Below the pieces are notes generated by a model. The model was given only the letters and a program-made list of their open reading frames with translations. It was not told the origin of the DNA and made no database searches. 64,000 bases of DNA from Paludisphaera soli. Lineage in GTDB: Bacteria; Planctomycetota; Planctomycetia; Isosphaerales; Isosphaeraceae. A program made the translations under genes and the position numbers. Numbering within the stretch: the stretch's first letter is position 1; the number at the start of each line of letters is the position of its first letter. The DNA lies in assembly GCF_011064595.1 (NCBI RefSeq), contig NZ_JAALJI010000025.1:48075-112074 (forward strand), read 5' to 3'. Positions 47,493 through 55,701 of the stretch are shown here, piece after piece.

Positions 47493-47993
47493 TCACGCCG
47501 GCCGGGCGGACCAGGCGTGGTACGCCGCCACGGCGAGTACGGCGACGGCGCAGATCAGCCCCCAGACCACGAAGACCGCAATCGGGTTAGGGACGGAGGG
47601 CGGGCAGGGCGCTTCGCCGATCCACCGCGTGCACCAGGCCTCGAAGGACTCCCCGGTCGGCCCGTCGGACGGGCCCAGCCCCCCGACGTCGAGCCGCTCG
47701 ATCCACCAGACCGGGCACGTCGGATCCCGGACGTCGATCGCGTGGCCGGCGGGGTCGCCCTCGGCCTGACCGATGACGAACAGCCAGGGCGGCCAGTCCG
47801 AGCGCGGCCGGACCGCGAACGCGTCGCGAACGCGCCGGTTGAGGTCGATGAGCGCGTCGGGGTCGTCCCAGACGTGGTCGTCAGCGTTCCCGGCCTCATG
47901 GGGGATCGGGAACGGGTCCAGACGAGACTTGTAGGCGTCCGGCAGGCGGACGCCCAAGGCGGCCTCGATCCGGTTGAAGCCCCGCTCGGTCAT
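47493..47993 (-). CDS. SMI1/KNR4 (SUKH) domain protein with C-terminal membrane helix
   Basis: 166 residues. The N-terminal 110 residues match SUKH: RIEAALGVRLPDAYKSRL, VWDDPDALIDLNRRVRDAF and the WLFVIGQAEGDPAGHAIDV strand ending in an acidic/aromatic patch. A C-terminal hydrophobic helix (IAVFVVWGLICAVAVLAV) would anchor it in the membrane. SUKH domains are frequent immunity proteins of contact-dependent toxins, but no toxin gene lies nearby and the context is a metabolic directon. It begins 16 bases after the DUF1549/DUF1553 gene. Confidence 0.75.
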   Translation of the reverse strand: MTERGFNRIEAALGVRLPDAYKSRLDPFPIPHEAGNADDHVWDDPDALIDLNRRVRDAFAVRPRSDWPPWLFVIGQAEGDPAGHAIDVRDPTCPVWWIERLDVGGLGPSDGPTGESFEAWCTRWIGEAPCPPSVPNPIAVFVVWGLICAVAVLAVAAYHAWSARPA

Positions 47994-48009
47994 CCGATCG
48001 GCCCCACGC

Positions 48010-51000
48010 TCATTCCCGGGTCACGGTCTCGTCCAGGTTCAACAGCACGCGCGCGACGGCCGTCCAGGCGGCGAGGTCGGGGAGGTCGACGGCCTCGGAC
48101 GCGGGCGCGGCGAGGAGCGGGGAGGGGAGGGCGTCGGACTTCGTCCCGGCCATCAGGGAGGCGTCGAGGCTCCCCTCGCGGAAGCGGGCGAGCTGGTCGG
48201 CGTAGTAGGCAAGCACGCGCGAACGCTCGTCGTCGCGCGGCGGACGGCCCAGGGCGAGGAGGTACGCGTGGTCGAGCCGGGCCTCGGGCGACGGCGAAGG
48301 GGCCTCGACGATCCGCCGGGCCAGCGCCTGGGCGGCCTCGACGAAGACCACGTCGTTGAGCATCGCCAGCGCCTGCAGCGGCGTGTTCGACCGCTCGCGG
48401 CGCATACAGGCCACCTCGGGCGTGGGGGCGTCCATCGTGGCGAACGCGGCGTAGGGTGCCGTCCGCTTGAGGAACGTGTAGAGGCCGCGGCGGTAGCGGT
48501 CGGCCCCGACGCTCGGCTTCCAGGCCTCCTGGCCGTACGAGAGCGAGTTCGCCCCCTCCGGCTGGGGCGGCTTCACGCTCGGCCCGCCGACCCGCGAGTC
48601 GAGCAGGCCGGCGGCGGCGAGGGCCACGTCGCGGATCGTCTCGGCCCCGACCCGGAACCTGGGCCCGCGAGCCAGCAGGTCGTTCCTGGGGTCGCGGGCG
48701 ATCTGGTCGGGCGTCGCCGTGCTGGCCTGACGGTAAGTCGCGCTCGTGACCATCAGCCGATGCATGGCCTTCACGCTCCAGCCGCGGCGGGGGAACTCGG
48801 TCGCCAGCCAGTCGAGCAGCTCGGGATGGCTGGGGCGCGAGCCCTGGGTGCCGAAGTCTTCCGGGGTCGTCACCAGGCCGCGGCCGAAGAGGGCCTGCCA
48901 GGCCTGGTTCATCGCCACCCGGCCGACCAGCGGATTGTCGGCCGCGACCAGCCAGCGGGCGAACGCCAGGCGGTTCTTCGGCCCGTCGGGGGGCAGGGGG
49001 TGGAGCACCGCCGGGACGCCCGGCTCGACCGGGTCGGCCGGCTTCAGGAACTCCCCGCGCTTGTGGATGCGGGTCGTCCGCGCGTGCTCCGGGGCCCGCC
49101 CCTTCATGATCATCGTCGTGGCGAACCTCGGCGCCGAAGCCCGCAGCGCGGCGATCGGCTTGCGGGCCTCGGCCGTCTCGGGGGCCACCGACAGATAGTA
49201 GGCCGTGAGGGCGCGGGCCTGGTCGTCGGTGCGGGCCGAGGGCTCGATCAGCAGCATCTCCTCGATGTCGGCCGGGACGCCCGACGCGACGACCGGCCGG
49301 GTGTCGTCGGCGACGGAGATCCGGAAGCGGCCGATGGTGGTCTGGTGGATGAACTCCTGGTGGAGCGTCAGCCGCAGTTCCGTCGGCCGGCCGTCGCCCG
49401 AGCCCAGGTCCTCGGCCAGTTCGAAGACGGCGGCGTGGGGCTTGCCGACCCCGCCCATGACGCTCCAGCCGGTGTCGGTCACGCCGTCGATCGCCAGCGC
49501 CGCCGAACGCCCCGCGGCGGCGAAGTCCTCGGTCGCGCGGGCGAACTTCAGGGGCTTCGCCGGCTCGGTCGAGCCCTCGGGGCGGGCCTCGGCCTGCACC
49601 TCGGTCAGCAAGAAGTCGCCCACCTGGAACAGCGGCGCGCGGCCGGGCCCCCCTTCGGGGAGGCTCGGATCGGGGAGGACTTCCAGGCGGATGGCGGTGA
49701 CGCCCGCGAGGTCGACCTTCAGGTCCACCTCGTACACGTCGTTGTTCGGCTTGTCGCCCGAGGCCAGCACCGAGCCGTCGGGCCGCACCGTCATGGTGGC
49801 GTGTTTGCGCGAGACGACCTTCGACGGCGGGACGACGGTCCAGCGCGCCGGGCGGAGCGTCTTCTCCCAGGCTTCCCGCTTGGCGGCGAGCGAGTCCGGG
49901 CCGTCGGCCGGGTAGGCGTCCGCCAGGGCGGCCTCCATAACCTTCGCCTGGGCCTCGATCGCGTCGCGGCGGGCGGCGACGGCCGGGTCGGGGAGTTCGA
50001 TCTCGGGCTCGTCGGCGTCGTCGAGGAAGGCGAAGAGCTGGTAGTACTCGCGCTGGGTGATCGGGTCGTACTTGTGGGTGTGGCACTGGGCGCACTGGAT
50101 CGTCAGGCCGAGCCAGGTGGAGCCCGTGGTGGCGACGCGGTCGACGACCGAGGCGAATCGATACTCCTCGACGTCGATGCCGCCTTCCTCGTTGATCATC
50201 GTGTTGCGGTGGAAGCCGGTCGCGGTGAGCTGGTCGGCGGTCGGGTTCGGCAGCAGGTCGCCGGCGATCTGCTCGACGGTGAAGCGGTCGAACGGCATGT
50301 CGGCGTTGAGGGCGCGGACGACCCAGTCGCGGTACGGCCAGATGGAGCGTTCGCGGTCCTTCTCGTAGCCGTTGGTGTCGGCGTAGCGGGCGCGGTCGAG
50401 CCAGTGCCGGGCCCACTGTTCGCCGTAGTGGGGCGAGGCCAGCAGGCGGTCGACCAGGCGCTCGTAGGCGTCGGGCCGGTCGTCGGCCAGGAACGCGTCG
50501 ACCTCCTCGATCGTCGGCGGCAGGCCGATCAGGTCGAGGCTCAGGCGGCGGATCAGGGTCCGGCGGTCGGCCTCGGGCGCGGGCTCCAACCCTTCCTGGT
50601 CGAGCCGGGCGAGGATGAAGCGGTCGATCGGGTTGCGGGCGCGGTCGGCGTGCTTCGCGTCGGGGATCGGCGGGACCTTGGGGGCCTGGAACGACCAGTG
50701 GTCGGACGTGACGGACGCCGCGGCGGTCTCGGCGGCCCACTTCGCGCCCTGGTCGATCCAGGCTCGGAGGACGCCGACCTCCTCGGGGGTGAGGGGGTCG
50801 CCGGAGCCGTCGGGGGGCATGGGGGACTCGGCGTCGGTGCGGGCGACGGCCTGGATGAGGCGGCTCTCGGCCGAGTCGCCGGGGATGATGACCTCGCCGC
50901 CGTCGCCGCCGGTCATGGCGCGGTCGCGGTCGTGCAGGACCAGTCCCCCCTGGTGCTTCTTCGGGCCGTGGCAGCGCTGGCAGCTCCGCTCCAGGAGCGG

Positions 51001-51150
51001 GGCCACGTCGCGCGCGAAGTCGACCTCCCGGCTCGCGGGCGGGGGAAGTTCGGCGGCGGCCTCGTCGTCCTGCGCGCGGGGCGAGGCGGCCCCGGCGACG
51101 AGGGCGAGCGTCCAGACGATTCCGAATCCGAGCGCGAAGCGACGTCCCAT
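48010..51150 (-). CDS. DUF1549/DUF1553 protein with N-terminal cytochrome motif
   Basis: 1046 residues. A signal peptide precedes a planctomycete cytochrome-like domain with CQRCHG (Cys57, Cys60, His61, c-type haem site) and a SPMPPDG loop. DUF1549 follows (FILARLDQEGLEPAPEADR, LSLDLIGLPPTIEEVDAFL), then a beta-rich central insertion and DUF1553 (NRLAFARWLVAADNPLVGRVAMNQ, SLSYGQEAWKPSV). Such proteins are presumed membrane-associated electron-transfer or catabolic proteins of the planctomycete-specific PSCyt1 class. The usual adjacent DUF1501 gene is missing; two unlinked DUF1501 genes lie elsewhere in the window. Confidence 0.95.
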   Translation of the reverse strand: MGRRFALGFGIVWTLALVAGAASPRAQDDEAAAELPPPASREVDFARDVAPLLERSCQRCHGPKKHQGGLVLHDRDRAMTGGDGGEVIIPGDSAESRLIQAVARTDAESPMPPDGSGDPLTPEEVGVLRAWIDQGAKWAAETAAASVTSDHWSFQAPKVPPIPDAKHADRARNPIDRFILARLDQEGLEPAPEADRRTLIRRLSLDLIGLPPTIEEVDAFLADDRPDAYERLVDRLLASPHYGEQWARHWLDRARYADTNGYEKDRERSIWPYRDWVVRALNADMPFDRFTVEQIAGDLLPNPTADQLTATGFHRNTMINEEGGIDVEEYRFASVVDRVATTGSTWLGLTIQCAQCHTHKYDPITQREYYQLFAFLDDADEPEIELPDPAVAARRDAIEAQAKVMEAALADAYPADGPDSLAAKREAWEKTLRPARWTVVPPSKVVSRKHATMTVRPDGSVLASGDKPNNDVYEVDLKVDLAGVTAIRLEVLPDPSLPEGGPGRAPLFQVGDFLLTEVQAEARPEGSTEPAKPLKFARATEDFAAAGRSAALAIDGVTDTGWSVMGGVGKPHAAVFELAEDLGSGDGRPTELRLTLHQEFIHQTTIGRFRISVADDTRPVVASGVPADIEEMLLIEPSARTDDQARALTAYYLSVAPETAEARKPIAALRASAPRFATTMIMKGRAPEHARTTRIHKRGEFLKPADPVEPGVPAVLHPLPPDGPKNRLAFARWLVAADNPLVGRVAMNQAWQALFGRGLVTTPEDFGTQGSRPSHPELLDWLATEFPRRGWSVKAMHRLMVTSATYRQASTATPDQIARDPRNDLLARGPRFRVGAETIRDVALAAAGLLDSRVGGPSVKPPQPEGANSLSYGQEAWKPSVGADRYRRGLYTFLKRTAPYAAFATMDAPTPEVACMRRERSNTPLQALAMLNDVVFVEAAQALARRIVEAPSPSPEARLDHAYLLALGRPPRDDERSRVLAYYADQLARFREGSLDASLMAGTKSDALPSPLLAAPASEAVDLPDLAAWTAVARVLLNLDETVTRE

Positions 51151-51354
51151 GAGCGATCCCCTTATGGCTATGCCTCCATTATCCCATCCGGCCCCCGAAA
51201 AGGCGACCCATCCCCCGCGCCCGGCGGCCCGGCGCGGGATTCCCGGCGGCGGGCCTCACGTCGGGACGCCGGCGTGCCGATGGAAGGGGCGGGTGCACAA
51301 ATGGGATGCGGCGAGGAAGCCGCGCCCCGACCGCCCGAGGGGCTGGACCGACCG

Positions 51355-53223
51355 ATGTTCCGCTCGATCCGGACGAATGGGGACGCCCCCCGTCGGCTTC
51401 GCGCGATGGCCTTCGCGGCGGCCCTCCTGGCGCCGGCGGCGGGCGAGGCCTGCCGAGGGGGCGGAGTCGAGGCCCGGCCGGCGAAGGTGCGCAACGCCCT
51501 GCGCGACGGCCTCGACCGGCTCGGGGCCGCCCATACGCCGAGCGCCTTCACGCGCGAGGTGCTGGCCCGTCGCGGGTTGACGGGCCTGGCGCGCGGCGAC
51601 GCGGCCGCGGCCGCCCGTCAGCTCGAGGCCGACCTGCTCGCCCGCCCCGGCGAGGAGTCCGACGGCGCGCTCGCCCTGGCCGACCTCTGGCTCCGCGCGG
51701 GGCTCCGGCTCGAACGCGACGCCCCCGCCGACGCCCTGGCCTGCTTCCGCGACTCGTCCGCCGCCGCGATGCTTGCGCTGGCCCAGGCGCGGGGGGGCTG
51801 TCGCGACCAGGCGGTCGCGATCCACAACGACGCCGTGGCCCGGCTGATCCGGCTCTCGCAGGACGAGCGGGTCCGGGGCGACGGCCCCTGGATCGACGCC
51901 CTGGCCCGGCTCGGGGTCGCCTGCGAAGGGGCGGGGCCGTTCGTCGACCCCTCCCGGTTCGCGTCGGTGGAGGTCTGCGACGACATCCGAGTGCGGGGAA
52001 TGCGGCGCGTCTATCAATCGCCCGGGCTGGGCGTGCCGACGGTCGCCAGCCGGACGGTCGATCGCGGGCGGCCGACGGAGCCGAGCGAGGCGTTCTATGC
52101 CCGGAATCTGCGGATCGGCGCCACGGTGACGGCCGCGCCCGTGGGCGGAGGCTGGCGGCCCGCGGCGGTCTCCCTGGCCTTCCACGACCCCTACGAGACG
52201 ACCTCGCTGGACGTCGGCGGCGTCGCGACGCCGATGGCCGCCGACGTCACCACGCCGCTCGCCGTGCAGGTCTCGATGCCCCTCCTCTCGCTCCAGACGA
52301 CCCTCGGCCTGTTCCGGTCCGACTTCCAGGAGGGCGTCGAGACCGGACTGTACATGCTGATGCCGTGGCAGCCGGGGAAGATCCCCGTCGTCCTCGTGCA
52401 CGGCCTCAGCTCGAACCCCGGGGCCTTCGTTCAGACGATCAACGAGCTTCGCAACGACCCGGAGATCGGCGGCCGGTTCCAGTTCCTCGTCTTCGCCTAC
52501 CCCACGGGCCGGCCGATCCCGGCCTCGGGCCTGAGCCTCCGCCGCTCGCTCGACAAGGCGGAGCGGGCCTTCGGGGGGGACCCGGCGTTTCACCGGATGA
52601 TCCTCGCCGGCCATAGCATGGGGGGGATCCTCACCAGGATGATGGTCACCGACTCCGGCGACCGTCTCTGGAACGCCGTGCTCCGCGTGCCGCCCGAGGG
52701 GCTCCGCGCCGACCCGGAGGTCCGCGCCGAGCTTGAGGAGATGCTGATCTACCGCCCCGTCCCGTTCGTCCGCCGCGCCGTGTTCATCGCCGCGCCGCAC
52801 CGGGGGAGCCGGATCGCCGACGAGCCGTTCGGCCGGCTCATCTCCCGCCTGGTCCGGCCGCCCGACCGCCAGGCCGCCGTCGTCGCGCAATTGCGGGCCG
52901 ACAACGGGCCGGACGTGTTCCGCGAGAACGTCTTCCGGGGCCGGTCGATCACCTCGATCGGCAACCTGAGCCCGAGCAGCCCGGTGCTCACCGCCGTGGC
53001 CGACCTCCCCATCGCACCGGGCGTGACCCACCACACCATCGCCTATCGTTTCGCCGGGGTCGCGCCCAACGACCTCGTCGTCCCGGCCTGGAGTTCCGAC
53101 CTTCCCGACGACGCTTCCCACCTGGACCTCCCGGGCACCCACTTCTCCGAGCAGAGCCCCGGCACCGTCGTCGAGCTGCGCCGGATCCTCATCGAGCACC
53201 TCCGCGAGCAGGACGCGACCTGA
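51355..53223 (+). CDS. Alpha/beta hydrolase (lipase-like), N-terminally extended
   Basis: 622 residues when started at ATG 51355. The start is uncertain: no strong ribosome site exists, and an ATG at 51301 in frame is an alternative. Residues 1-320 are an Ala/Arg-rich helical, TPR-like region and a domain around SLQTTLGLFRSDFQEGV. The hydrolase core follows with IPVVLVHGLSSNPGAF, LAGHSMGG (Ser421), and candidate acid and base NDLVVP and GTHFSE. This resembles PGAP1-like or lipase-type esterases. It is divergent from the DUF1549/DUF1553 gene. A membrane or periplasmic location is likely. Confidence 0.8.
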   Translation: MFRSIRTNGDAPRRLRAMAFAAALLAPAAGEACRGGGVEARPAKVRNALRDGLDRLGAAHTPSAFTREVLARRGLTGLARGDAAAAARQLEADLLARPGEESDGALALADLWLRAGLRLERDAPADALACFRDSSAAAMLALAQARGGCRDQAVAIHNDAVARLIRLSQDERVRGDGPWIDALARLGVACEGAGPFVDPSRFASVEVCDDIRVRGMRRVYQSPGLGVPTVASRTVDRGRPTEPSEAFYARNLRIGATVTAAPVGGGWRPAAVSLAFHDPYETTSLDVGGVATPMAADVTTPLAVQVSMPLLSLQTTLGLFRSDFQEGVETGLYMLMPWQPGKIPVVLVHGLSSNPGAFVQTINELRNDPEIGGRFQFLVFAYPTGRPIPASGLSLRRSLDKAERAFGGDPAFHRMILAGHSMGGILTRMMVTDSGDRLWNAVLRVPPEGLRADPEVRAELEEMLIYRPVPFVRRAVFIAAPHRGSRIADEPFGRLISRLVRPPDRQAAVVAQLRADNGPDVFRENVFRGRSITSIGNLSPSSPVLTAVADLPIAPGVTHHTIAYRFAGVAPNDLVVPAWSSDLPDDASHLDLPGTHFSEQSPGTVVELRRILIEHLREQDAT

Positions 53224-53326
53224 CGCGGCTTCCCTCGCGACCTCGGCGCTGCTAAACCGGAGCGAGGCTCGACCGCCGCCCGGCGATCGCGGGCCCTCCC
53301 CAGACGACCCGAACCGAGGCCCCTCA

Positions 53327-54322
53327 ATGCGCACGCTCCTCGCCCGGCCCGCCATGTTCGCCGTCGCGCTCGCCCTGGCGGCCTCGGCCCGCGCCGAGGA
53401 CCCGCTCCCTTCGTGGAACGACGGGCCGACCAAACGGGCCGTCCTGGACTTCACCCGGCGCGTGGCCGAGCCGGGCGGTCCCGACTTCGTGGCGCCGGCC
53501 GACCGCATCGCGGTGTTCGACAACGACGGCACCCTCTGGTGCGAGCAGCCGATGTACGTCCAGGCGGTCTTCGTGAAGGACCGGATCCGGGCGATGGCCG
53601 TCGACCATCCCGAATGGAAGGACCTGCAGCCCTTCAAGGCGGTGCTCGAAGGCGACCGCCGCCAGCTCGCGGACCTGGGCGAGAAGGCGCTGGTGGACCT
53701 GGTGTCGACGACCCACGCCGGCATGACCACCGAGGCGTTCGACGGCCTGGTCCGCGACTGGATCGGTGCCGCGACCCACCCCCGGTTCCGCCGGCCCTAC
53801 ACGCGCTGCGTCTACCGGCCGATGGTCGAGTTGCTGGCCTTCCTGCGGGCGAACGGCCTCAAGACTTTCCTCGTCTCGGGGGGCGGCGTGGAGTTCATGC
53901 GGGTCTGGGCCGAGCCCGCGTACGGCGTCCCGCCCGAACAGGTGATCGGCAGCGCGATCCGGACGAAGTACGAGCTGATCGCCGGCCAGCCCGCGCTGAT
54001 GCGGCTCCCCGAGGTGGAGTTCATCGACGACAAGGCGGGCAAGCCGGTGGGCATCGCCCGGGCCATCGGCCGCCGGCCGATCGCCGCCTTCGGCAACTCG
54101 GACGGCGACTACGAGATGCTCCGCTACGTCACGGCCGGCGCGGGCCCTCGCCTCGGCCTGATCGTCCACCACGACGACGCCGAGCGCGAGTACGCCTACG
54201 ACCGCGACGCCGTCGTCGGCCGCCTGGCGAGGGCCCTCGAAGAGGCCCCGGAGCGGGGCTGGGTCGTGGCGAGCATGAAGACCGACTGGGCCCGCATCTT
54301 CCCGGAGGACGACGCGCCCTGA
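53327..54322 (+). CDS. Secreted HAD-superfamily phosphatase
   Basis: 331 residues with a signal peptide (FAVALALAASARA). All HAD motifs are seen: motif I FDNDGTLW (nucleophile Asp65 and Asp67), motif II LVSGGG, motif III Lys in IDDKAGKP, and motif IV GNSDGDYEML. A cap domain (about residues 75-170) lies between motifs I and II. The FDNDGTLW/GGGVEFMR combination is reminiscent of secreted planctomycete phosphoserine-phosphatase-like proteins. Activity is likely a phosphatase on small molecules or phosphoproteins in the periplasm. Confidence 0.9.
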   Translation: MRTLLARPAMFAVALALAASARAEDPLPSWNDGPTKRAVLDFTRRVAEPGGPDFVAPADRIAVFDNDGTLWCEQPMYVQAVFVKDRIRAMAVDHPEWKDLQPFKAVLEGDRRQLADLGEKALVDLVSTTHAGMTTEAFDGLVRDWIGAATHPRFRRPYTRCVYRPMVELLAFLRANGLKTFLVSGGGVEFMRVWAEPAYGVPPEQVIGSAIRTKYELIAGQPALMRLPEVEFIDDKAGKPVGIARAIGRRPIAAFGNSDGDYEMLRYVTAGAGPRLGLIVHHDDAEREYAYDRDAVVGRLARALEEAPERGWVVASMKTDWARIFPEDDAP

Positions 54323-54443
54323 GTCGGCGTGTCGGCGTCTCCTGGCGGCCCGGCCTGGCCGCGAGTACGCTCGGGGCGGCGGCTCGTCGATCGCGGGGGG
54401 GGTGCGTCCCTTCTCGTCGCGGGCCGATGCGGAGGGCCCCGCC

Positions 54444-55694
54444 ATGCTCCCGAATCGCCGTTCTTGCCTCAAGGCCGCCCTGGCCGTCCCGCTCCTGTCG
54501 ACCGCTCGCGGCCGGGCCGACGAGCCCCCCCGCGCGGCGGCCGAGCGGATCGCGAAGGCGATGGAGGCCCCGGTGCTGCGGACCGAGGGGCTGGACCGGC
54601 CGGTCGCGATCCGGTCGATGGAGCTGCTGCGCAACGGCCGCGAGTTCCTGGTCCGCGTGCGTTCGGACGACGGGGCCGAGGGGCTCTCGGTCGCCAACTC
54701 GATGCACCTGATCCACACCTACCCGATCTTCCTCAACCGGGTCGCCCCGTTCTTCCGGGGGAAGGACGCCCGCGGGCTGGAGCCCCTGCTCTGGGAGCTG
54801 TATCGCCACGACGACAATTATAAATATCAGGGCCTGGCCCTCTGGGTCTGCGTCGCGGCGGCCGAGTTCGCCGTGCTGGACCTGCTGGGGAAGGTCGCCG
54901 GCAAGTCGATCGGCGACCTGTTGGGCGGGACCCAGAGGCGCGAGATCGCCGTCTACCGCGCCAGCGGGAACCGGGGGAACACGCCCGAGGAGGAGGTCGC
55001 CTACCTCAAGGAGATCGTCGCCGAGAGCGGCGCGAAGGCGTTGAAGTTCCGCCTCGGCGGCCGGATGAGCCGGAACGCCGACTCGCTGCCGGGCCGGACG
55101 GAGGCCCTGATCCCGCTCGTCCGCGAGGCGTTCGGCCCCGAGACGACCCTCTACGCCGACTCGAACAGCTCGTACGACGCGGCCGAGGCGATCCGGATCG
55201 GCCGGCTGATGGAGGAGCACGGCTACGCCTTCTACGAGGAGCCCTGCCGGTTCGACCACCTGGAGGAGACCAAGGCCGTCGCCGACGCCCTGACGATCCC
55301 CGTCGCCGGCGGCGAGCAGGAGTTCAGCGAGGAGCGCTTCCGCTGGATGATCGCCAACCGGGGCGTCGACGTCGTCCAGCCCGACCTGCACTACTACGGC
55401 GGCTTCATCCGGTCGATGCGGGTCGCCCGGGCGGCCCACGAGGCGGGGATGCTCTGCACGCCGCACATGTCCGGCTCGGGCCTCGGCTACCTCGACGCAG
55501 CGATCTTCGCCTCGTGCATCCCCAACCCCGTCCCATTCACCGAGTACAAGGGGAGCGCCGACGTCCCCGCCTCCAGCGACACCTCGTCCCTGAAGGTCGA
55601 GGCCGGGACGATCCGCGTGCCGTCCGGCCCCGGCTTCGGCATCGTGATCGACCCGACCTACGTCCGGGAAGCGAAACCCGTGACGACCACCTGA
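54444..55694 (+). CDS. Enolase-superfamily (mandelate racemase/MLE-like) protein
   Basis: 416 residues with a Tat-like leader (NRRSCLKAALAVPLLSTARG). The barrel residues typical of the MR/MLE group are present: Lys201 in ALKFRLGG, metal ligands Asp239 (YADSNSSY), Glu265 or 266 (YEEPCRF) and Glu in GGEQEF, plus CTPHMSGSG near the end. These proteins abstract the alpha proton of carboxylic acids; sugar-acid dehydratases are common members. ATG 54444 has GGAGGG upstream. The secreted location is unusual for the superfamily. It converges with the sigma-fusion gene with only 7 bases between. Confidence 0.9.
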   Translation: MLPNRRSCLKAALAVPLLSTARGRADEPPRAAAERIAKAMEAPVLRTEGLDRPVAIRSMELLRNGREFLVRVRSDDGAEGLSVANSMHLIHTYPIFLNRVAPFFRGKDARGLEPLLWELYRHDDNYKYQGLALWVCVAAAEFAVLDLLGKVAGKSIGDLLGGTQRREIAVYRASGNRGNTPEEEVAYLKEIVAESGAKALKFRLGGRMSRNADSLPGRTEALIPLVREAFGPETTLYADSNSSYDAAEAIRIGRLMEEHGYAFYEEPCRFDHLEETKAVADALTIPVAGGEQEFSEERFRWMIANRGVDVVQPDLHYYGGFIRSMRVARAAHEAGMLCTPHMSGSGLGYLDAAIFASCIPNPVPFTEYKGSADVPASSDTSSLKVEAGTIRVPSGPGFGIVIDPTYVREAKPVTTT

Positions 55695-55701
55695 CGGCCC
55701 C

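Noticed and set aside
46951..47993. Toxin-immunity locus
   Set aside because: A SUKH domain is present but no nuclease or secretion-linked toxin gene lies next to it.
47974..51354. Upstream extension of the alpha/beta hydrolase frame
   Set aside because: It is antisense to the DUF1549/DUF1553 gene, and the hydrolase has a plausible start at 51355.
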